A stretch of DNA of 5,957 nt from an uncultured Sphingobacteriaceae bacterium. GTDB lineage: Bacteria > Bacteroidota > Bacteroidia > Sphingobacteriales > Sphingobacteriaceae. The stretch is taken from NCBI GenBank assembly GCA_937875035.1, contig CALNCF010000169.1, positions 1-5,957 of the forward strand. Reading direction: 5' to 3'. The notes under the pieces are model-generated. The model ran no database searches. It saw only the letters and a list, made by a program, of their open reading frames with translations, and was not told the origin of the DNA. This document shows, in pieces, positions 1 through 5,698 of this stretch. The stretch's first letter is position 1; every line of letters begins with the position of its first letter. A program made the position numbers and the translations under genes.

Positions 1-39
1 AAAGAGCAGAAGTAAAAGCCACAGGAAGTTTCGGTTCAT
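1..39 (-). CDS. Possible 5' end of a leftward gene, cut by the window edge
   Basis: On the minus strand an ATG at 39-37 opens a frame reading MNRNFLWLLLLLF up to the edge, which looks like the start of a signal peptide or membrane anchor. A second minus-strand ATG at 52-50 opens another frame (MNTRYEPKLPVAFTSAL), also free of stops to the edge, so the frame cannot be fixed. The favoured reading has C/G-rich third codon positions, as polA does. No good Shine-Dalgarno or strict TAnnTTTG promoter was found for it. With 13 to 17 codons visible this is only a suggestion; the family is not recognisable. Confidence 0.22.
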   Translation of the reverse strand, partial: MNRNFLWLLLLLF

Positions 40-99
40 AGCGCGTATTCATCCACAGGGGAATCAGGCTAAAAATAAGGAAAGATGTATAAATACTTG

Positions 100-146
100 C
101 CTGTATCAGCCTGTATTTCCTTGATTCTGCCTTCAATTTCCTGTAT
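100..146 (+). repeat. Three direct CCTGTAT repeats upstream of polA
   Basis: The heptamer CCTGTAT occurs at 100-106, 110-116 and 140-146. Start-to-start distances are 10 and 30 bases, close to whole turns of the DNA helix, so all copies would face roughly the same side. The third copy runs into the -7 element of the polA promoter (144-151), and the -33 TTG lies between the second and third copies. This is what the sequence shows; a role as binding sites for a regulator is inference. Confidence 0.4.
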
Positions 147-151
147 GTTTG
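121..151 (+). promoter_or_regulatory. Bacteroidota-type promoter of polA
   Basis: TTG at 121-123, a 20-base spacer and TATGTTTG at 144-151 match the Bacteroidota primary sigma factor consensus (-33 TTG, -7 TAnnTTTG) at every fixed position. Transcription would start near 157-159, leaving a leader of about a dozen bases before the GTG start codon at 171. This supports that start and argues that polA is transcribed from its own promoter. Confidence 0.75.
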
Positions 152-170
152 ATGATATAAAATCAAGATA

Positions 171-2993
171 GTGAGCAAAAAATTATTCCTACTCGATGGC
201 ATGGCATTGATCTACCGTGCCCATTTCGCCCTCAGCAAATCGCCCCGTTTTACATCGAACGGACTGAATACTTCGGCCGTTTTCGGGTTCGCCAATACCC
301 TGTTAGAGCTTCTTAAAAAAGAAAAGCCAAGCCATATTGCCGTTGTATTCGATACCAGCGCGCCTACGGCACGCCATACCGATTTTACCGATTATAAGGC
401 ACACCGGGAAGCGATGCCCGAAGACCTTTCGAACGCGATCCCGTATGTGTTCCGCCTGATCGAAGGCTTTAACATCCCGGTGATCACTTCGGATGGATAC
501 GAAGCGAATGATGTGATCGGCACCCTGGCCAAGCAGGCCGAGCAGCAAGGCTATACCGTATACTGCATGACCCCCGACAAAGACTTCGCTCAGCTTGTTT
601 CCGAAAATATCTTCGTGTATAAACCGGCACGTATGGGTAACGATGTCGAGATCATGGGTGTACCCGAAGTGCTGGCAAAATGGGAGATCGAACGGGTCGA
701 CCAGGTGATCGACATCCTGGGCTTATGGGGCGATTCGGTAGACAATATACCGGGCATACCGGGCATCGGCGAAAAAACGGCCAAGGACCTGGTCAAACGC
801 TATGGCTCCGTAGAAAATATTATTGCGCATTCGCATGAGCTGAAGGGCAAGCAAAAGGAAAATCTAGAAACCTTTGCGCAACAGGGTATCCTTTCGAAGA
901 AGCTCGCGACTATCCTGCTGAATGCCCCGGTAGAGTTTCATCATGAAGATTTTCACCTGTCGGAACCAAACCGTGAAGCGCTCGAAAGCCTTTTCGCCGA
1001 GCTGGAGTTCCGCACATTAGGACGCAGGGTATTTGGTGATGACTATTCCATTTCCGAAGCCGCCAATAAAAACACTTCCGGCCAGACTGATCTCTTCGGG
1101 AATGCCGTTGCATCCGCGGCGTCTAAAAGCACGCCTGAACAGGATGATGATGCCTATACAGATCAAAGTCCGAAGACCTACAGGACTATTCGCGACACCC
1201 CGCATACCTATCACCTTACCGACACCGACGAGCGTATGGAAGAGCTGGTCGGCCTGCTGGCGAAAGCCGAGGCTTTCTGCTTCGATACAGAAACTACCTC
1301 TACCGATGCGAACGATGCCGAGCTTGTAGGATTTTCATTCGCGCTTAAACCAGGCGAGGGTTATTATATCCCCGTACCCGCCGACCCTGAAGCGGCGCAG
1401 CAGATCGTCAATAAATTTAAAGGGGTATTAGAGAACCCGGCCATCGGCAAGATCGGGCAAAACCTGAAATACGATATCCTCATACTGAAATGGTATGGAG
1501 TGGAAGTACAGGGCAAGCTCTTCGATACCATGCTGGCTCATTACATCATCGACCCGGACACCCGCCATAATATGGATGTAATGTCGGAAGCTTATTTAGA
1601 TTATGCCCCGGTATCGATCACCGAGCTCATCGGCAAGAAAGGAAAGACACAGGGAAACATGCGCGATGTAGCTGTAGAGCTTGTTAAGGAATACGCCTCC
1701 GAAGATGCCGACATCACCCTGCAGCTCAAAGAAAAATTCGCACCGATATTGAAAGAGGTAAATGGTGATAAGCTGGCAGATGAGATCGAATACCCATTGG
1801 TATATGTGCTGGCAGACATGGAGAAAGAAGGTGTGCTCATCGACCGGGAAACCCTCAGCGACATTTCTAAACAGCTCGAAACCGATATCGCGGTAGCGGA
1901 GAAATCCATTTATGAAAAAGCCGGGCTGCGCTTCAACATCGCTTCACCCAAGCAATTAGGTGATGTGCTGTTCGAGGTATTAAAGCTCGACCCGAAAGCC
2001 AAGAAAACCAAGACAGGTCAATACCAGACCGGCGAGGATGTGTTGCTCGGGCTTGCCGCAAAGCACGACATTGTGCAGGACATTTTAGATTTCCGTTCCT
2101 TACAAAAATTAAAATCAACTTATGTAGATGCCCTTCCGGAGATGATCAATCGAAAAACCGGGCGGGTACATACTTCCTATAACCAGGCCGTGGCCGCTAC
2201 CGGGCGGTTAAGCTCGAACAACCCGAACCTGCAAAACATCCCGATCAAAACCGAACGCGGAAGAGAGGTGCGTAAAGCCTTCATCCCGCGCGACGCGGAT
2301 CATATCCTGGTCTCTGCGGATTATTCGCAGATCGAGCTGCGGGTGATCGCTGAGATGAGCAAGGATGTAAACATGATGGATGCCTTTATTCAGGGACTGG
2401 ATATTCACACGGCTACCGCGGCAAAGGTGTACGGCATTGCCCTCGAAGAGGTCAGCGCTACGCAAAGACGGAATGCCAAGGCGGTGAACTTCGGGATCAT
2501 CTACGGGCAATCGGCTTTCGGGCTGTCGCAGAATCTTGGTATCCCGAGAAAGGAAGCGGCGGAGATCATCGAGCAATACTTTATCCAGTACCCGGGTATT
2601 AAGAAATACATGAGCGATACGATCGATTTCGCACGGGAGCATGGCTACGTAGAAACGATCATGCAGCGCAGGCGTTATTTACGCGATATCAATTCGGCCA
2701 ACGCGACCGTGCGTGGATTCGCGGAACGAAATGCGATCAATGCGCCTATACAGGGTTCCGCAGCCGACATGATCAAGGTGGCCATGATCCGCATCCAGCA
2801 GGATCTGAAAGAACAGAAGTTCCTTTCAAAAATGACCATGCAGGTACACGATGAACTTGTGTTCGATGTGCATCATACCGAGGTGGAGCGCATCAGGCCG
2901 ATCATTATAGAACGCATGAAACATGCCATCCCGATGGAAGTACCCATCGTGGTAGAGCTTGGCCAGGGTAAGAACTGGTTAGAAGCTCACTGA
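171..2993 (+). CDS. polA: DNA polymerase I with 5' nuclease, proofreading and polymerase domains
   Basis: Fills gaps and removes RNA primers during lagging-strand synthesis and excision repair. The 940 residues hold a 5' nuclease domain (about 1-290: D9, D61, E111, D114, TPDKD 134-138, helix-hairpin-helix around GDSVDNIPG 187-195), a linker (about 291-340), a 3'-5' exonuclease (about 345-520) and a family A polymerase domain (about 550-940). Proofreading residues are all present: D372 and E374, D435, Y508 and D512. So are polymerase residues: D717 in DYSQIELR, R766, K770, F774 and Y778 in the O helix, and H893-D894-E895. Oddities are N113 where E. coli has metal ligand D115, and QTDLF at 305-309 in the linker, resembling a clamp-binding motif. 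The start is GTG: an in-frame TGA lies at 153-155 and the promoter ends just upstream. A DUF4260 gene follows 24 bases later, probably cotranscribed. Confidence 0.98.
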   Translation: MSKKLFLLDGMALIYRAHFALSKSPRFTSNGLNTSAVFGFANTLLELLKKEKPSHIAVVFDTSAPTARHTDFTDYKAHREAMPEDLSNAIPYVFRLIEGFNIPVITSDGYEANDVIGTLAKQAEQQGYTVYCMTPDKDFAQLVSENIFVYKPARMGNDVEIMGVPEVLAKWEIERVDQVIDILGLWGDSVDNIPGIPGIGEKTAKDLVKRYGSVENIIAHSHELKGKQKENLETFAQQGILSKKLATILLNAPVEFHHEDFHLSEPNREALESLFAELEFRTLGRRVFGDDYSISEAANKNTSGQTDLFGNAVASAASKSTPEQDDDAYTDQSPKTYRTIRDTPHTYHLTDTDERMEELVGLLAKAEAFCFDTETTSTDANDAELVGFSFALKPGEGYYIPVPADPEAAQQIVNKFKGVLENPAIGKIGQNLKYDILILKWYGVEVQGKLFDTMLAHYIIDPDTRHNMDVMSEAYLDYAPVSITELIGKKGKTQGNMRDVAVELVKEYASEDADITLQLKEKFAPILKEVNGDKLADEIEYPLVYVLADMEKEGVLIDRETLSDISKQLETDIAVAEKSIYEKAGLRFNIASPKQLGDVLFEVLKLDPKAKKTKTGQYQTGEDVLLGLAAKHDIVQDILDFRSLQKLKSTYVDALPEMINRKTGRVHTSYNQAVAATGRLSSNNPNLQNIPIKTERGREVRKAFIPRDADHILVSADYSQIELRVIAEMSKDVNMMDAFIQGLDIHTATAAKVYGIALEEVSATQRRNAKAVNFGIIYGQSAFGLSQNLGIPRKEAAEIIEQYFIQYPGIKKYMSDTIDFAREHGYVETIMQRRRYLRDINSANATVRGFAERNAINAPIQGSAADMIKVAMIRIQQDLKEQKFLSKMTMQVHDELVFDVHHTEVERIRPIIIERMKHAIPMEVPIVVELGQGKNWLEAH

Positions 2994-3017
2994 TCATTAT
3001 AAAACACGATAAAGGAT

Positions 3018-3392
3018 ATGAAAAACATGGTCAGATGGGAAGAGCTGGCAAAGCTGGCTTTCGCTTGGTGGATAAGCATACAGGCAGGATATAGCTGGTG
3101 GCTTTTCGCTGCCTGCATACTCTTGCCCGATCTCAGCATGATCGGCTATGCCATCAATACCCGTGCAGGCGCCCTGCTGTATAATTTCTTTCATCACCAG
3201 GGAGTAGCCATCTTAGCGGGTGTCAGCGGGTTCTACCTGCATCAGCCCTGGCTTGAATTTACCGGGATCCTTTTATTCGGGCACAGCGCCATGGACCGCA
3301 TATTCGGTTACGGACTGAAGTATGCCGACGATTTCAAGCACACGCACCTGGGCTGGATCGGTCCGGAAAAAACGAAAGAGCCTTCATTGTAA
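3018..3392 (+). CDS. DUF4260 family small membrane protein
   Basis: A 124-residue hydrophobic protein of unknown function, recognised as DUF4260 from the motifs LLPDLSMIGY (35-44), YNFFHH (55-60) and the C-terminal stretch GHSAMDRIFGYGLKY (88-102) followed by DDFKHTHLG (104-112). About four membrane segments are likely, near 11-22, 26-44, 62-76 and 79-91. The charged and histidine-rich conserved positions (D38, H59-H60, H89, D93, H108, H110) lie near membrane ends, which could mean metal or substrate binding, but no activity is established for the family. The gene lies 24 bases after polA with no terminator between, so cotranscription is likely; a strong terminator follows the stop. AAAGGA (3011-3016) is too close to the ATG at 3018 to act on it but well placed for a second ATG at 3027, giving MVRWEEL. 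The start is therefore uncertain by three codons. Confidence 0.88.
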   Translation: MKNMVRWEELAKLAFAWWISIQAGYSWWLFAACILLPDLSMIGYAINTRAGALLYNFFHHQGVAILAGVSGFYLHQPWLEFTGILLFGHSAMDRIFGYGLKYADDFKHTHLGWIGPEKTKEPSL

Positions 3393-3396
3393 AAAC

Positions 3397-3430
3397 AAAG
3401 CACAGCGACCGGGAAAGATCGCTGTGCTTT
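3397..3430. terminator. Bidirectional rho-independent terminator between convergent genes
   Basis: A perfect 12-base inverted repeat (AAAGCACAGCGA at 3397-3408, TCGCTGTGCTTT at 3419-3430) surrounds a 10-base loop. On the plus strand the stem ends in CTTTTT (to 3432), a few bases after the DUF4260 stop. On the minus strand the stem is followed by TTTGTTTTT, about 19 bases after the UPF0173 stop. The hairpin can thus end both transcripts. Confidence 0.85.
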
Positions 3431-3448
3431 TTGTATAAAGCGGTCCGG

Positions 3449-4132
3449 TCAGTACGCGATCGTTTCGCCGATATTCATCAGGGTAAGCTCAAGCCCTGCT
3501 TCCGCGAACTTACGTTTCGCTTCCTCATGATCGATCTCGATATACCCAAAAGTGTCGTAATGCATCCCGATGATCCTGGTGCAGCGGATGAACTTCGCTG
3601 CGATGATCGCATCATCCACATCCATAGTGAAATTATCGCCGATAGGGAGAAAAGCAAGGTCGGGAGGTTGCAGCTCGCCGATCAGCTTCATATCCTGGGT
3701 CAGCGCCGTATCACCTGCATAATAGATCGTTTTTCCTTCTGACCGGATCAGGAAACCGGCAGCGGTTCCACCATAGGTCCCGTCGGGCAGGGAATTGGAA
3801 TGCGAAGCGAACACCATTTTCACGGTACCGAAACCAAGCTTCTTCGATCCCCCGATATTCATCGGGTGCAGCTTTTCCAGTCCCTGCTTTTTCTCCAGCC
3901 ACTCCTTAATCTCCCATGAGCTCAATATCAGAGCGCCGGAACGCTTCGCGATCGGAACCAGGTCCACGATATGATCCACATGCCCATGCGATTGCAGGAT
4001 ATAGTCAGGTGTGATCGAATGTACGTCGATATGCTTCGCCAGGCCATTGGGCGAAATAAAGGGATCGAATAAGACCTTTGCGCCATCCAGCTCCAGCTGG
4101 AAGCAGGAATGGCCGTAATAGGTGATTTTCAT
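3449..4132 (-). CDS. UPF0173 metal-dependent hydrolase (metallo-beta-lactamase fold)
   Basis: A 227-residue soluble protein of the UPF0173 / YtkL family, within the metallo-beta-lactamase superfamily. The sequence begins MKITYYGHSCFQLE, typical of the family, and holds the metal-binding motif H49-G-H51-V-D53-H54. Further likely ligands are H111 (FASHSNS), D141 (YYAGDTA) and H191 (IIGMHYDTF). No signal peptide or membrane segment is present, so a cytoplasmic location is expected. Length and motifs indicate an intact enzyme; the natural substrate of the family is unknown, and no neighbour points to one. The gene is alone, convergent with DUF4260 and divergent from the LiaF-like gene. No clear Shine-Dalgarno precedes the ATG at 4132-4130. 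Its promoter region is covered by a palindrome (4170-4202), which may regulate it. Confidence 0.93.
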   Translation of the reverse strand: MKITYYGHSCFQLELDGAKVLFDPFISPNGLAKHIDVHSITPDYILQSHGHVDHIVDLVPIAKRSGALILSSWEIKEWLEKKQGLEKLHPMNIGGSKKLGFGTVKMVFASHSNSLPDGTYGGTAAGFLIRSEGKTIYYAGDTALTQDMKLIGELQPPDLAFLPIGDNFTMDVDDAIIAAKFIRCTRIIGMHYDTFGYIEIDHEEAKRKFAEAGLELTLMNIGETIAY

Positions 4133-4161
4133 ACGCGTTCAATATTGTGTTTATATGTTGA

Positions 4162-4191
4162 CAAATGCTAAAATAAGCAATTGAGATCAAC
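4162..4191 (-). promoter_or_regulatory. Weak candidate promoter for the UPF0173 gene
   Basis: On the minus strand, TTG at 4191-4189 is followed after 18 bases by TAGCATTTG (4170-4162), one base longer than the TAnnTTTG consensus. It would start transcription near 4155, giving a leader of about 20 bases. The match is imperfect in both -7 spacing and spacer length, so this is tentative. Confidence 0.3.
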
Positions 4192-4202
4192 TTGCTTATT
4201 TT
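4170..4202. repeat. Perfect 11-base palindrome upstream of the UPF0173 gene, candidate operator
   Basis: AAAATAAGCAA (4170-4180) and TTGCTTATTTT (4192-4202) are perfect inverted repeats around an 11-base centre, which itself contains TTGA-GA-TCAA. The arms hold only three G/C pairs, so a rho-independent terminator is less likely than a protein-binding site. It covers the weak candidate promoter of the UPF0173 gene from the -33 to the -7 element, a typical place for a repressor operator. The binding protein is unknown. Confidence 0.5.
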
Positions 4203-4287
4203 GCCGCAAAGCGGACCGGAACCCCGCCCTGCCCGTTCAACGACGTATATCCGCCGTTCGTCGACAAGCGGAGCAAACCCGCCGACC
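4203..4287. other. GC-rich intergenic stretch with no supported gene
   Basis: This part of the divergent intergenic region is markedly richer in G and C than the AT-rich flank at 4141-4202. It contains the small hairpin CCGC-AAA-GCGG (4204-4214). On the minus strand a frame is open from a TAA at 4345-4343 to a TAA at 4198-4196 but has no ATG, GTG or TTG that would give a sensible gene start. It may be a gene remnant or a dispersed repeat; neither can be shown from this window alone. Confidence 0.3.
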
Positions 4288-4316
4288 AGGGCTTGTATCC
4301 TGCTTCGGCAAGCCCT
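4288..4316. repeat. Inverted repeat covering the promoter of the LiaF-like operon
   Basis: AGGGCTTG (4288-4295) and CAAGCCCT (4309-4316) form a perfect 8-base dyad with a 13-base spacer. The left arm contains the -33 TTG and the right arm ends on the first base of the -7 element. Because transcription should start downstream near 4330, the dyad would not be in the mRNA, which favours a protein-binding operator over an RNA structure. An inner TGC-TTCG-GCA hairpin (4301-4310) offers an alternative fold. Confidence 0.45.
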
Positions 4317-4323
4317 ACTTTTG
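4293..4323 (+). promoter_or_regulatory. Bacteroidota-type promoter of the LiaF-like operon
   Basis: TTG at 4293-4295, a 20-base spacer and TACTTTTG at 4316-4323 match the Bacteroidota -33/-7 consensus fully, with the same spacing as the polA promoter. Transcription should begin near 4330, leaving a leader of about 15 bases before the ATG at 4345. It probably drives the LiaF-like, DUF4288 and kinase genes together. Confidence 0.75.
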
Positions 4324-4344
4324 AATCATCAATAACATTGAATT

Positions 4345-5079
4345 ATGGAACCAAACAAAATTTATTGCCGCAATAATCAACAGGGAAAGACCATTGGCGG
4401 GCTGCTGCTCGTAGTGGTTGGTCTCTTATTCCTGCTAAAAGAAACAGGTGTTTTTATTTTTCCTTCATGGACCTTCTCCTGGCCGATGCTGATGATCGTG
4501 TTCGGCGTGTTCATTGGTTTGAAGCATCGGTTCCGCAGGCCAAGCTGGATCGCGTTCGTGCTGATCGGCGGCTTATTCCTCTTCAGCAGGATCTATCCGG
4601 AATATCATATATCCAACCAGTTCTGGCCGGTCGTTATTATTGTTATCGGGCTGATGATGATCTTCAAGCCAAAGCACCGCCGGCGTGAATTTTCAGAACG
4701 CTGGAAAGAACGTTACGAGGGAACGGAAACCTTCTCGAGCGAGGATCGACTCGATTCGGTAACGGTGCTCGGCGGCATCAAAAAGAACATCCTGTCGAAA
4801 GACTTTAAGGGCGGAGAGATCACCACCGTGCTCGGCGGAGCAGAGATCAACCTGAGCCAAGCCGATATCAACGGAAGGATCACCTTAGAGATCACGCAGG
4901 TAATGGGCGGCACCAAGCTGATCGTACCTTCCAACTGGAAGATCGAATCGGAGATGGTTTCGATCCTGGGCGGACTCGACGACAAACGCGCACGCACCGA
5001 TGGCAGCTACGACCCGGATAAAGTATTGATTATTCAAGGCACCACGGTAATGGGCGGACTGGAGATCAGAACATATTAG
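4345..5079 (+). CDS. LiaF-like membrane protein (DUF5668-type membrane part, LiaF-like C-terminal domain)
   Basis: A 244-residue inner-membrane protein. Four hydrophobic segments lie near 16-32, 44-60, 67-82 and 93-107, followed by a basic stretch (KPKHRRR, 108-114) that suggests a cytoplasmic start of the next part. The C-terminal half (about 130-244) is a beta-rich domain with five hydrophobic-GG units: VLGG 141-144, VLGG 162-165, VMGG 186-189, ILGG 207-210 and VMGG 235-238, as in LiaF and related cell-wall-stress proteins. In Firmicutes LiaF restrains the LiaS kinase; a matching role here is inference, supported by a LytS-type kinase gene two positions downstream. No Shine-Dalgarno is seen, as is usual in Bacteroidota. 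The gene is first of a probable three-gene operon; the DUF4288 gene follows after 23 bases. Confidence 0.87.
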   Translation: MEPNKIYCRNNQQGKTIGGLLLVVVGLLFLLKETGVFIFPSWTFSWPMLMIVFGVFIGLKHRFRRPSWIAFVLIGGLFLFSRIYPEYHISNQFWPVVIIVIGLMMIFKPKHRRREFSERWKERYEGTETFSSEDRLDSVTVLGGIKKNILSKDFKGGEITTVLGGAEINLSQADINGRITLEITQVMGGTKLIVPSNWKIESEMVSILGGLDDKRARTDGSYDPDKVLIIQGTTVMGGLEIRTY

Positions 5080-5102
5080 CACAACGAAACAACAACCACA
5101 CT

Positions 5103-5447
5103 ATGAAATATTATATCACCACATTGATATTTCGCATATCTATCCCCGAAGAAAAATACCCGCAGTTCGATGAGCAGATCAGGCTCATCGAAGCGGAAGA
5201 CGGGATGCAGGCTTATGAAAAGGCCAGGCTCATCGGGCTGCACGAGGAAGAACAGTTCGTCAGCGCGCAGGGAAGATCGATCGGCTGGAATTTTATCGAC
5301 ATCACCAATATCTTCGAGATCGCGAACTTTACCGATGGGGCAGAATTGTATTCATACACATCCGAGCCCGAAAATGAAAGCCAGTACCTCGCGCTCATCC
5401 GCGAAAAAGCGAATGCATTAAAGAACCGTTTCTCTGAACCGGTATAA
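5103..5447 (+). CDS. DUF4288 domain protein
   Basis: A 114-residue soluble protein of unknown function, assigned to DUF4288 from its layout: an N-terminal strand (YYITTLIFRI), a segment with acidic and hydrophobic residues followed by a helix (FDEQIRLIE, 22-30, with EKARLIG, 39-45), then GWNFIDI (61-67) and DGAELYS (78-84). No signal peptide, membrane segment or catalytic motif is visible. It lies between the LiaF-like gene (23 bases upstream) and the kinase gene (11 bases downstream), so it is probably cotranscribed with both. This position suggests an accessory part in the same signalling pathway, but that is inference from context only. The leader before the ATG is A/C-rich with no Shine-Dalgarno. 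Confidence 0.82.
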   Translation: MKYYITTLIFRISIPEEKYPQFDEQIRLIEAEDGMQAYEKARLIGLHEEEQFVSAQGRSIGWNFIDITNIFEIANFTDGAELYSYTSEPENESQYLALIREKANALKNRFSEPV

Positions 5448-5458
5448 ACAGGAACCTC

Positions 5459-5698
5459 TTGATATCATTCTATTATTCACATAAGAAATTCTTAACTGCA
5501 TACAGTGTATGCTGGGCGCTCCTGCTCAGCATGCACTTTTTTATTTTATATGAGGCCGGTCTTCCGCTGTACACGGCACTTATAGACAGCCTGGTGTCGG
5601 TGATCCTGCTTTTTCTTCTCGTGCTGGCCATCAGCAACCAGTTGCGCTTTTACAGCCCTCACAGCGACCTTATACCTATCTGCTGGTTTCTACCGTAG
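5459..5698 (+). CDS. N-terminal membrane part of a LytS-family sensor kinase, ended by a frameshift
   Basis: This 79-codon frame encodes the first two membrane segments (about residues 11-31 and 38-58) of a sensor protein. It then reads QLRFYSPHSD and runs into a TAG at 5696-5698. The sequence after about 5674, read one base back, continues the same kind of protein into the linker that precedes a histidine kinase core, so this is best seen as the front end of the following entry. The start is TTG at 5459, preceded by AGGAA (5450-5454); an in-frame TGA at 5435-5437 limits the start, and the first in-frame ATG (5531) would cut the first membrane segment. It lies 11 bases after the DUF4288 gene. 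The break is equivalent to loss of one base between about 5653 and 5680; a sequencing error, a true mutation and recoding are all possible. Confidence 0.65.
   Translation: MISFYYSHKKFLTAYSVCWALLLSMHFFILYEAGLPLYTALIDSLVSVILLFLLVLAISNQLRFYSPHSDLIPICWFLP

Noticed and set aside
1..15. End of a rightward upstream gene reading KEQK then TAA
   Set aside because: Four codons are too few to support a gene end, and the minus strand offers an equally open alternative.
1601..1909. A 102-codon serine-rich minus-strand frame inside polA
   Set aside because: Its composition is what the complement of the polA coding frame gives; the plus strand holds conserved exonuclease motif III and the polymerase thumb region.
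2208..2642. A 144-codon minus-strand open frame inside polA
   Set aside because: It lies opposite the polymerase domain with its DYSQIELR motif and part of the O helix, has no recognisable domain, and is explained as a shadow of the polA codons.
3431..3742. A 103-codon plus-strand frame after the terminator
   Set aside because: It starts on the terminator edge and overlaps the conserved 3' part of the UPF0173 gene on the other strand; no domain is recognisable.
4170..4202. Reading the 4170-4202 palindrome as a rho-independent terminator
   Set aside because: Its arms have only three G/C pairs, it lies upstream of both divergent genes rather than after any gene, and no clean T-tract follows on either strand beyond the arms.
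4713..4997. A 94-codon minus-strand frame inside the LiaF-like gene
   Set aside because: It is antisense to the beta-rich GG-repeat domain, whose repeated codons keep the opposite strand open.
5170..5421. An 83-codon overlapping plus-strand frame within the DUF4288 gene
   Set aside because: It is serine- and arginine-rich out-of-frame translation, while the DUF4288 frame has family motifs and fitting gene spacing.
5645..5671. Programmed -1 frameshifting in the kinase gene
   Set aside because: The zero-frame codons CGC-TTT-TAC and GAC-CTT-ATA do not form a standard slippery heptamer, and no obvious stimulatory hairpin was seen, so error or mutation is the simpler reading.
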